Shown here: in pieces, positions 6,346 to 12,893 of the stretch
How positions within the stretch are numbered: the stretch's first letter is position 1
Layout: each line of letters begins with the position of its first letter
NCBI GenBank assembly: GCA_030640695.1
Contig: DAOWIX010000053.1
Span: forward strand, 1 to 12,893
Origin: Deltaproteobacteria bacterium
GTDB lineage: Bacteria > Desulfobacterota > Anaeroferrophillalia > Anaeroferrophillales > Tharpellaceae
Length of the DNA: 12,893 bases
Direction: 5' to 3'
Translations under genes and position numbers: made by a program
Notes under the pieces: generated by a model
Seen by the model: only the letters and a program-made list of their open reading frames with translations
What the model was told of the DNA's origin: nothing
Database searches by the model: none

Positions 6346-6668
6346 CTGACTTATTGTCAGTACTGTCCGGCTAGGTAATTGCAACCCGGGATATCGGGTA
6401 ATTTTCTTCCACTTCTTACGCAAAATTTTTGTTTTCCCAGCGCTCATTACGCCAAAATTGCGAAACTGACTCGTGCCGCGCTCAGACAGTCGCAATTTTT
6501 TGGCGTAATTTATGCCCTTTAGGGTATTCGCTGGGAAAAACAACAAAATCTTGCGAAACGTTATACCCCAAGGGCACTTCTTCGCTATTGCTCAGGGCGC
6601 AAAAACAACCCGATATCCCATGATTTTTAGCAATGCAAGTTTTTAACCGGACAGCACTGATTTATTGT
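6346..6668. mobile_element. MITE-like non-autonomous element made of nested inverted repeats
   Basis: Terminal inverted repeats lie at 6357-6373 and 6644-6660 and match at 15 of 17 positions around CTGTCCGG. Inside them are further nested arm pairs: 6388-6399 with 6608-6619 (12 of 12), 6419-6430 with 6544-6555 (imperfect), 6432-6442 with 6529-6539 (11 of 11), and 6446-6463 with 6490-6509 (a two-base difference). The flanks carry a direct repeat, CTGACTTATTGT (6346-6357) and CTGATTTATTGT (6657-6668), matching at 11 of 12, which looks like a target duplication of the 9-12 bp size made by IS4-type elements. It overlaps the inverted repeats by one base on the left and four on the right, so the exact ends are uncertain. 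No transposase is encoded; short frames inside are by-products of the palindrome. It would rely on a full-length relative elsewhere in the genome. Confidence 0.75.
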
Positions 6669-6723
6669 AAAAGGCTGAGCTTGTATCACCTTAGGATCTG
6701 GGTAATTCCTGGGGGTGAACCAG

Positions 6724-8043
6724 TTACTTGATATTACGGGCTGAGCTGAGGGTTTCACGGTCAAGAAAATTGAAATACTCATGAACTAAAAGTTTGAATT
6801 CAGGAAGAGATTGTTTGGGCAGAGGGGCTGAAGGGATACGTTCAATTTTTAATGGGTTGATGGGCCGACCATTTTTAAAGACCCGATAATCAAGATGGGG
6901 GCCAGTAGCCAGGCCCGTAGCACCGACGTAACCGATAACCTGACCTTGGGTGACTTTTTTGCCGACCCTTATGCTGCGCCCAAAACGACTCAGATGAATA
7001 TAGGTGGTCTCATACTGGTTGGCATGCCGCAGGCGCACTTTATTTCCATTACTTTTGTCGTAGCTACGCTGGGTTACAACTCCATTCGCCACAGCCTTAA
7101 TCGGGGTTCCGACGGGTGCGGCATAATCGATAGCCCGATGCGGACGCCAGACGTTCAAAACCGGATGGAGCCGACGATTACTGTAGCCTGAAGATATTCG
7201 GCTATATGATAGTGGAGCTTTCAGAAAAGCTTTTTTAAGACTGCGGCCATCACTATCGTAGTAGGCCTCCTGCCCATTTTCCGAAAATAATGCAGCTCTG
7301 TAAACCTCCCCTTGATTTATAAATTCCGCTGCCAGGAGTCTTCCGTATCCGGCAAAAACCCCATCACGATAGCGTTTTTCAATAAGTACACGAAAAGAGT
7401 CATCTTGTCGCAGATCACGCACAAAGTCGATATCCCAGGCGAAGATATCTGCCAGACGAAACGCCAGTCCAGGCCCCTCGTTCAGTTGAGATACAGTTAA
7501 AAAGAGAGAGCTTGCAATCGTTCCCTTGATCGCACTCTGTTCTACCTGATATGCAATACCCTCTTTAACGATGCCGAACTGCTCATTTTCAAAGCTGATA
7601 AGCAATTGATCATCATCATCTATTTCATATGTCAAACATTTAAAGCTACCATCTTCGAAAAGGATACAATATGGCTGTCCCGCACAAATATCACGGACCG
7701 GGAAGGTTTTTTCACACTCTTTTGCCAAGCGATAAATCTCTTGTGCGTTAAAATAATCACCCAACAAAGAGCTTAAAGAATCCCCCCTCTTAATGGTGCC
7801 GGTGAGCTCCTCTTTTACTATCACTTTTTCTATAAAAGATGATTTCTCGTCCTGCAAGGCAGGAGGATTTTGGGAAATTGAGTTTGCAACTTCAGACTTT
7901 ACATTGTCGTTTTTTTCACCCGGAAAATAGTGACCATAAAGTAAACTCGCACCCAACATCATGCAAAAGATCAACAGAAAACGCAAGCGCCTCTGTTTTT
8001 TCTGATACCAATTTTTCAACCTACCGCTTTTATGCAATAACAT
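6724..8043 (-). CDS. MepM-like M23 family peptidoglycan endopeptidase
   Basis: Membrane-anchored, periplasm-facing enzyme expected to cut peptide cross-links in peptidoglycan. The order along its 439 residues is: basic N-terminus, one membrane helix (about 21-37), a linker, a LysM/OapA-like segment (about 80-150, starting GTIKRGDSLSSLL), a middle domain of the Csd3/MepM type (about 170-270), and the M23 domain (about 280-400). The M23 domain opens with SSGYSNRRLHPVL and has the zinc ligands His302 and Asp306 in HRAIDYAAPVGTPI. The usual HXH pair appears as His383-Leu-Asp385 in GPHLDYRVF, so Asp replaces the third ligand. I recall HLD in other deltaproteobacterial members, so it need not mean loss of activity. 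The ATG at 8041-8043 has only a distant GGAG (14 bases). The gene converges on the cytochrome gene and has a terminator just upstream of it, so it is probably transcribed alone. Confidence 0.9.
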   Translation of the reverse strand: MLLHKSGRLKNWYQKKQRRLRFLLIFCMMLGASLLYGHYFPGEKNDNVKSEVANSISQNPPALQDEKSSFIEKVIVKEELTGTIKRGDSLSSLLGDYFNAQEIYRLAKECEKTFPVRDICAGQPYCILFEDGSFKCLTYEIDDDDQLLISFENEQFGIVKEGIAYQVEQSAIKGTIASSLFLTVSQLNEGPGLAFRLADIFAWDIDFVRDLRQDDSFRVLIEKRYRDGVFAGYGRLLAAEFINQGEVYRAALFSENGQEAYYDSDGRSLKKAFLKAPLSYSRISSGYSNRRLHPVLNVWRPHRAIDYAAPVGTPIKAVANGVVTQRSYDKSNGNKVRLRHANQYETTYIHLSRFGRSIRVGKKVTQGQVIGYVGATGLATGPHLDYRVFKNGRPINPLKIERIPSAPLPKQSLPEFKLLVHEYFNFLDRETLSSARNIK

Positions 8044-8062
8044 TGTGAACGTCTGATCTCCG

Positions 8063-8089
8063 CTTATAAATTAGTAACTTGCAGGTCAA
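8063..8089 (-). promoter_or_regulatory. Candidate promoter of the M23 peptidase gene
   Basis: On the minus strand TTGACC (8089-8084) and TATAAG (8068-8063) resemble -35 and -10 boxes, but with a short 15-base spacer. A separate promoter is expected because a terminator lies between this gene and the upstream trpB-like gene. Confidence 0.4.
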
Positions 8090-8090
8090 T

Positions 8091-8131
8091 AAAAAAGAGC
8101 ACCCCGTCAACCTGGCAGGGTGCTCTTTTTT
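8091..8131 (-). terminator. Terminator after the TrpB2-type gene
   Basis: GAGCACCC (8097-8104) pairs with GGGTGCTC (8118-8125), flanked by A6 and T6, so on the minus strand the stem is followed by six T. It ends the amiC-trpB transcript 15 bases past the trpB stop. The symmetry would also stop plus-strand transcription. Confidence 0.85.
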
Positions 8132-8145
8132 ACAACATCAAAAAA

Positions 8146-9540
8146 TTACCATTTACCGGTACGTTTTTCATGGGCTTCAGGAAGCCCCTCAAGTGATGAT
8201 TTGATCGATTCATTGAAATCTTCTTCCGGGATTTCATAGTCCTGTAGACGCCCGTTAAGAAATGCGTCATAGCCAGCCAGATCGAGCATGCCATGACCAC
8301 TGTAGCCAAAGAGTATGTTTTTCTCTTTGCCCTCTTCTTTGGCCTGTTTGGCCTGGCGAATAGTCGCAGCGATTGCGTGACTGGTTTCCGGCGCACAAAT
8401 TGTGCCTTCGGTACGGGCCCATTGAATAGCAGCCGCATAACACTCCATCTGAGGAATACTTTCCGGCTGCAAAAGACCTTCGACGGTTGCCTGACTAACC
8501 AGTGGAGCCATACCATGATAGCGAAGCCCCCCGGCATGCAGGGGCGGGGCGACAAAATTATGGCCTAAAGTGTGCATCGGCAAAAGCGGTGTCATCCCGG
8601 AAGTATCACCAAAGTCGTAGGCAAAAGGAGCTTTGGTCAAACTCGGACAAGATTGTGGTTCAACCGGAATAATGGTAATATCTGCACCATTAATTTTATC
8701 ATTAACAAATGGAAAGGAGAGGCCGGCAAAGTTACTCCCTCCACCGGCACAGCCAATCACGATATCGGGTTTCTTAACCCCGGCCAAAGCCAACTGTTTT
8801 TTGGCTTCTAGACCAATGATTGTCTGATGTAAAAGAACATGGTTAAGAACACTGCCAAGGGAGTATTTGGTGTCTCCACTCGGATCACTGACAGCCGCCT
8901 CAACCGCTTCACTGATCGCCATCCCAAGACTACCTGGAGTATCGGGAAATTTTTCAAGAAAACTTCTCCCGGCAGCGGTTTCGGTGCTGGGACTTGGAAT
9001 ACAGGTGCCACCCCAAGTCTCCATCAGGATTTTACGATAAGGTTTTTGATCAAAACTGATCCGGACCATAAAAACTTTGCACTCTAAGCCGACCAGTGCA
9101 CTGGCGTAGCAGAGCGCGCTACCCCATTGGCCAGCGCCGGTTTCAGTGGTCAGACGCTTGGTGCCAAACTGTTTATTGTACCAGGCCTGAGCCAGAGCCG
9201 AATTGGGTTTATGACTACCAGCCGGAGAGGTGCTCTCATCCTTATAGTAAATTTTTGCCGGAGTCCCCAAGGCTTTCTCAAGTCTTACGGCCCGTTTCAA
9301 GGGCGCTGGACGATAACTCATCAACAATGCCAACAGTGGTTCCGGGATATCAATCCAACGCTCCTGACTCATCTCCTGTTCGATCAGATTCATGGGGAAA
9401 ATAGGAGCCATCATCTCAGGCGTCACAATGCTTCCATCTGGAGTCTTCAGGGGTTCCATCGGAGAGGGCAAGTCAGCCGCCAAGTTATACCACTGCCGAG
9501 GAATCTCATCATCCCGCAAAACAAATTTCTGTTCAATCAT
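8146..9540 (-). CDS. TrpB2-type tryptophan synthase beta chain (TrpB-like PLP enzyme)
   Basis: Cytoplasmic fold-type II pyridoxal-phosphate enzyme expected to make L-tryptophan from indole and serine, usually without depending on a TrpA partner. Its 464 residues exceed the roughly 400 of classical TrpB and fit the TrpB2 group, which has an extended N-terminus. Visible features are the Schiff-base lysine in GSHKPNSA (Lys111), TETGAGQWGSA with the catalytic glutamate (Glu133), the phosphate-binding GCAGGGSN (263-270), LHAGGLRYHG (334-343), and GYSGHGMLDL near the C-terminus. A strong GGAGGT (9553-9548) sits seven bases before the ATG. It follows amiC on the same strand after 39 bases, and no other trp gene is in the window, so an indole-salvage role outside the main trp operon is plausible. 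It is closed by a strong terminator. Confidence 0.92.
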   Translation of the reverse strand: MIEQKFVLRDDEIPRQWYNLAADLPSPMEPLKTPDGSIVTPEMMAPIFPMNLIEQEMSQERWIDIPEPLLALLMSYRPAPLKRAVRLEKALGTPAKIYYKDESTSPAGSHKPNSALAQAWYNKQFGTKRLTTETGAGQWGSALCYASALVGLECKVFMVRISFDQKPYRKILMETWGGTCIPSPSTETAAGRSFLEKFPDTPGSLGMAISEAVEAAVSDPSGDTKYSLGSVLNHVLLHQTIIGLEAKKQLALAGVKKPDIVIGCAGGGSNFAGLSFPFVNDKINGADITIIPVEPQSCPSLTKAPFAYDFGDTSGMTPLLPMHTLGHNFVAPPLHAGGLRYHGMAPLVSQATVEGLLQPESIPQMECYAAAIQWARTEGTICAPETSHAIAATIRQAKQAKEEGKEKNILFGYSGHGMLDLAGYDAFLNGRLQDYEIPEEDFNESIKSSLEGLPEAHEKRTGKW

Positions 9541-9579
9541 TTCAAATACCTCCGTTTGACGATTAATTTGTTGATTTCC

Positions 9580-11406
9580 CTATAAACGAGCGAGTTTGAT
9601 CTCGCTAATATATTTCTCTATACCATCGGCCAAACCTTCGGCGACTTTCTGCCGATAGGCTGCCGTTGCCAGTCGTTGGGCCTCTTTCTTATTCGAAATA
9701 AAAGAGACCTCAACTAGAACACTGGGCATCTGAGCCCCGATCAAGACATAAAATGGGGCCTGCTTTACACCGAGATCTTTGACGTCATTATGGGTTTTTC
9801 TCAATCTTTTCACAAGAAACTGCTGCACGTATCCAGCCAGGCGACTTGACTCCTTGATCTTAGAGTTCTGCATAAGGTCGTTAAGTATAGACTGCAACTG
9901 GCCGATATTTTTGGTCGATGTCGCATTTTCCAGAGCCGCAAGTTCCATCGCTTCCTTATCGGTTGAGAGATTAAGAAAGTAAGTTTCAACCCCATTTACA
10001 CGACGATTGCGACTGGCATTGGCATGAATCGAAATAAAGAGATCCGCTTTTTTGGTATTAGCAACAACGGTTCTCTCTTCCAAGGGGATAAATCGATCCC
10101 TATCTCTTGTCATCACAACCCGACATTTAAGTCTATCGAGCAAAACAGACTTCAACCTTTTCGTAATATCGAGGACAATATCCTTCTCTTTAGCTCCCGA
10201 CGCTGACAGGGCTCCGGGATCTTTTCCACCATGACCGGCATCAATTACAATAGTTCCAACCCCTAATCCTAACTGTTGGGCCAAACTCGGGGTTCCGGGT
10301 TTTTGAGTTTTTTTAGCAGACCAGGTTTTGGGCTTTTTTCTACTCTTTTTATATTCGCCACCGATAACATCAATAACTATCCGAGGAGGGTGACTTAAGG
10401 CAAAAATTTTATAGTGATGAATATCACCAACATGGATAACAGCCCGTACTGTATGATTATTAAATTGAGAGACCTTAACTCTTTGCAGAATACCATCATT
10501 AATCGGCACTTCCTTGGTGATTTCCGGGATTACAGCATTCCTCAAGTTCAGATAGATCGATTTAGTTTTTTTACTGTTATGCTTATCTTTTAGGATCCCC
10601 TTGGTAAATTCCGTCTCCCGGTCGAGATCAATGACAACTCGGGTATAGGTTGGCGAAGACCAATGACGCAAATCAAGAACCCGGGATAGCTCTTTGCGGC
10701 TGACTTTTCTCTCTTTTGCAATTTTAACAACCGGTTTACGACTACCCCTTTGCCGATATTGAGCCTTGGTTACCTTAGGCTTTTTACGCGTAAGCCGGTT
10801 TTGTTTGACACTCTTCGCAGTTTGGGGAGGTTCTAGATGATCCAGGTTTGCCCGAGCTCTCGCGCGCATATCTGATTCCGGAAAATCACGCAACAGACGT
10901 TGCCACTCTAACCGCGCTTTCTTCTCATCCTTTAATTTTAGAGCAATGTTCCCAAGATTATAGAGAGCATCATCAGCCAAACGACTCTGCTCGTAGCCCT
11001 TAAGCAACATCTTGTAACGTTTTGCCGCCTGCTGAAGATCGGATGACCAGCCGGAATAGTTATGCAGAGAGGAGTAAAGTCCAGCCGACAGATAGAGGGC
11101 GTCATCGGCTCTTTTACTACGAGGGTAGTTCCGAGCCAGGCCATCAAAACTCTTAATAAGAGATTCCCAACGATGACGCTGCCCCCACTCTTTGGGGTTC
11201 GCCATAAATCTGTTATAACGGACTTTTGCGTCCTTATAAGCCCTCTCGGCTGGAACCTTTGAATCAGCCCCATAAAGCGTCCCGCCACCGACCACTCCGG
11301 TCATCAAGACAAGGATAATAAAGATTAGTATTTTTTTTCCAGCAGAGGGGTAAAAAGACAAGAGATTCAGCCCATTATCACTATAAAGATTGAAAAACGA
11401 AAACAA
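9580..11406 (-). CDS. amiC: N-acetylmuramoyl-L-alanine amidase with TPR and AMIN domains (AmiC type)
   Basis: Periplasmic zinc amidase that removes stem peptides from the glycan strands, typically in daughter-cell separation. Up to 608 residues: N-terminal hydrophobic anchor or signal (about 24-46), a TPR-like helical region (about 55-190, with repeated YPRSKRADDALY and FPESDMRARA elements as in YbgF/BamD-type proteins), a very basic linker (about 197-240), an AMIN domain (about 243-350), and the amidase_3 domain (about 384-602). Zinc and catalytic residues are His392 in IDAGHGGKDPGA, Glu407, His461 in SIHANAS and Glu566 in VLVEVSF. The start is uncertain. TTG at 11404-11406 is the first possible codon because a TGA lies two codons upstream, and GGGTGA about 13 bases before it is the nearest ribosome site. 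A TTG at codon 16 is an alternative. It probably forms an operon with the TrpB2-type gene. Confidence 0.9.
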   Translation of the reverse strand: MFSFFNLYSDNGLNLLSFYPSAGKKILIFIILVLMTGVVGGGTLYGADSKVPAERAYKDAKVRYNRFMANPKEWGQRHRWESLIKSFDGLARNYPRSKRADDALYLSAGLYSSLHNYSGWSSDLQQAAKRYKMLLKGYEQSRLADDALYNLGNIALKLKDEKKARLEWQRLLRDFPESDMRARARANLDHLEPPQTAKSVKQNRLTRKKPKVTKAQYRQRGSRKPVVKIAKERKVSRKELSRVLDLRHWSSPTYTRVVIDLDRETEFTKGILKDKHNSKKTKSIYLNLRNAVIPEITKEVPINDGILQRVKVSQFNNHTVRAVIHVGDIHHYKIFALSHPPRIVIDVIGGEYKKSRKKPKTWSAKKTQKPGTPSLAQQLGLGVGTIVIDAGHGGKDPGALSASGAKEKDIVLDITKRLKSVLLDRLKCRVVMTRDRDRFIPLEERTVVANTKKADLFISIHANASRNRRVNGVETYFLNLSTDKEAMELAALENATSTKNIGQLQSILNDLMQNSKIKESSRLAGYVQQFLVKRLRKTHNDVKDLGVKQAPFYVLIGAQMPSVLVEVSFISNKKEAQRLATAAYRQKVAEGLADGIEKYISEIKLARL

Positions 11407-11480
11407 CTTTCAGGACCAGTCACCCTTAGCACAAAAGCACCCAGATTTTCAACCACTCTTGCGCAAAGAGCTAAAATAAA

Positions 11481-11512
11481 AAAGGGCAGTTTACACTGCC
11501 CTTTAAGATCAC
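11481..11512 (-). terminator. Terminator at the end of the nuo operon
   Basis: A perfect 10-bp stem, AAAGGGCAGT (11481-11490) with ACTGCCCTTT (11495-11504) and a four-base loop, is followed on the minus strand by TTTATTTTAG. It lies about 30 bases past the nuoN stop, which fits nuoN being the last gene of its operon. Confidence 0.85.
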
Positions 11513-11534
11513 CAATTTTTATTGATATCGTCGT

Positions 11535-12893
11535 CTACAAGAGTGCCGCCACGGCCTGATCAGCCAGATTCATCAAACCCTGCGGCATGATACCTACCAG
11601 GATAATCGCTATGATCAGAAAAGCCCCAAAACATTTGACTCCGAAACCCAGTTGCAGAGTCTCTACTTCCCCTTCTTCACCCTGACAATAGACGGCCCGA
11701 GCCATCTTCAGGTAATAGAATGCCGAAATCGCAGCATTTACCATGGCAATCACAACCAGACCATAAAAGCCTTTCTCTAAAGCTGCGGTAAAGATAACAA
11801 ACTTGCCGGTAAAGCCAACCGTCGGCGGAATACCGGCCATCCCGAAGGCCCCGGCCGCTAAAGTGAATGCCAGTATCGGTGAGCGCCGGTGAAGTCCTTT
11901 GAGATCGGCAAATGTTATATTTTCACCCCGCGGAGCGATATAATATATAACTAGAAAACAGGCCAGATTCATAAGGACGTAACCAGCAATATAATAAATT
12001 ACCGCTGCCATTCCCAGTTGATTCCCACTCAAAAGGCCAATCATCATATAGCCGGCATGAGCGATACTCGAATAGGCCAGCAACCGTTTGATATCATCCT
12101 GCACTAAAGCGGCCAAATTACCAAAGGTCATCGACAAAACCGCAAGCACCACGAGTACCCAGGTGAACTCGGATATTCCGGCACCGGTCATACTCACCAA
12201 ACGTATCAGCAGAGCCGCGGCACCGATTTTGGGCAGGGTTGCGATAAAGGTAGTGGTCTCATTTGAAGCCCCCTGATAGATATCCGGGGTCCAGGCATGC
12301 ATCGGAAACATCGCCAATTTGTAGAAGAAGCTACAGAGCATCAAGACCATACCGATCACTGCCATCGGCTGACTCATCATTTTGGGTAATTGGGCACTGA
12401 TTTCATTCAAGTAGGTCGTATGGGTAAGTCCGAAAATATAACTTAAACCAAAAAGTGAGATCCCGGTTGCAGCGGCCCCGAAGAGGACATATTTGATGCC
12501 CGCTTCAACCTCACTGCGGCGGCCTTCGCCCCGGCGAAAGGAGATAACAACATAGAGGGCATAGGATGAGATTTCGAGACAGACGAGAATAGTCAGAAGC
12601 TCGACGGCGCTACTCATCATGACGAGTCCTAAGGTACTCAAAGAGAGGAATAGGTAGAACTCATTGACCATCTCCTCTTCGATACCACTTAAACTGCGAC
12701 ACATAAAGAAAACCAAGAAAAGCCCACCACTCAAAAGAAATTTTATTAACTGAGAGAGACCGTCGACCTGATAAGCCCCGACAAAAATGGTACCTGAGGC
12801 ACCATAACTGAGCACGGTCGCCACCAGGGTCAGAAAAGCACCGACCAGTGCCATACTGGTTAAGGCTGCACCCTGTATCTTTTTAAGTGAAGC
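11535..12893 (-). CDS. nuoN: NADH-quinone oxidoreductase subunit N (partial, 5' end outside the window)
   Basis: Subunit N is one of the antiporter-like proton-pumping membrane subunits of complex I. The visible 452 residues hold about 13 membrane helices. Numbered from the internal Met at 12852-12854, conserved features are Glu94 in CLEISSYALY, Lys179 and His186 in SFFYKLAMFPMHAWTPDIYQ, LLAYSSIAHAGYMMIGL in the middle, and the lysine of AFYYLKMARAVY near the end. The reading frame stays open from that Met to the window edge (thirteen more codons), and those residues (KKIQGAALTSMALVGAF) continue a membrane helix. The family is usually about 480 residues, so the real start lies outside the window and the Met at 12852 is internal. 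A terminator follows, so this is the operon's last gene. Confidence 0.95.
   Translation of the reverse strand, partial: ASLKKIQGAALTSMALVGAFLTLVATVLSYGASGTIFVGAYQVDGLSQLIKFLLSGGLFLVFFMCRSLSGIEEEMVNEFYLFLSLSTLGLVMMSSAVELLTILVCLEISSYALYVVISFRRGEGRRSEVEAGIKYVLFGAAATGISLFGLSYIFGLTHTTYLNEISAQLPKMMSQPMAVIGMVLMLCSFFYKLAMFPMHAWTPDIYQGASNETTTFIATLPKIGAAALLIRLVSMTGAGISEFTWVLVVLAVLSMTFGNLAALVQDDIKRLLAYSSIAHAGYMMIGLLSGNQLGMAAVIYYIAGYVLMNLACFLVIYYIAPRGENITFADLKGLHRRSPILAFTLAAGAFGMAGIPPTVGFTGKFVIFTAALEKGFYGLVVIAMVNAAISAFYYLKMARAVYCQGEEGEVETLQLGFGVKCFGAFLIIAIILVGIMPQGLMNLADQAVAALL

Noticed and set aside
6301..6623. Two overlapping short open frames on opposite strands inside the palindrome (about 81 and 64 residues)
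   Set aside because: Both arise from inverted-repeat sequence, have no convincing ribosome sites and show no recognisable domain; they are by-products of the MITE-like element.
11407..11480. TTGAAA and TAAGGG on the minus strand as an amiC promoter
   Set aside because: The -10 candidate is poor and the 18-base spacing is not ideal; a promoter is expected here but cannot be placed.
12852..12854. ATG as the start of nuoN
   Set aside because: The frame stays open to the window edge and the upstream residues continue the first visible membrane helix; the family is longer than the piece starting here.
1..12893. tRNA, rRNA, CRISPR array, defence or toxin-antitoxin genes
   Set aside because: No cloverleaf-type sequence, no regularly spaced repeats and no such protein families were seen on either strand; long antisense frames within hemL, atpB, the cytochrome and trpB-like genes are shadows of the coding strand.

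Overview
The window reads as an ordinary piece of chromosome from an anaerobic, respiring Desulfuromonadales/Geobacter-like bacterium (Desulfobacterota). This placement is inferred from gene content and order, not from a search. The main clues are hemL next to a split F0 ATP synthase cluster (atpZ-atpI-atpB-atpE with no F1 genes following), a nine-heme c-type cytochrome fused to a membrane b-type cytochrome (the CbcL type of inner-membrane quinol oxidase), a nuoN gene and a TrpB2-type tryptophan synthase beta chain.

Layout on the plus strand. Positions 1-126 are the tail of an unrecognised gene. A near-consensus sigma70 promoter (233-260) then drives a 66-residue DUF2997-like protein (326-526). 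hemL (722-2005) makes 5-aminolevulinate for tetrapyrroles. It is followed by atpZ, atpI, atpB and atpE (2133-4005), the proton/sodium channel part of ATP synthase, closed by a strong terminator at 4063-4094. A separate unit holds the 626-residue multiheme cytochrome (4285-6165), closed by a terminator that is symmetrical enough to serve both strands.

Positions 6346-6668 hold no credible gene. They hold a nested, nearly full-length imperfect palindrome with 17-bp terminal inverted repeats and an 11/12 direct repeat at the flanks. It looks like a miniature transposable element (MITE) and is the most unusual object in the window.

Layout on the minus strand, right to left: the 3' part of nuoN (running off the right edge) with its own terminator, then amiC (TPR + AMIN + amidase_3) directly followed by a TrpB2-type gene, a terminator, and a MepM-like M23 peptidase. 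The M23 gene converges on the cytochrome gene, with the MITE between its stop codon and the shared terminator.

How the genes fit together: heme precursor synthesis (HemL), a heme-rich quinol oxidase, complex I (NuoN) and ATP synthase F0 all belong to respiratory energy conservation. The amidase and M23 peptidase act on the cell wall. The c subunit carries the Gln...Glu-Ser pattern of sodium-binding rings, which is worth testing. I found no tRNA, rRNA or CRISPR array, and no clearly new multi-gene system.
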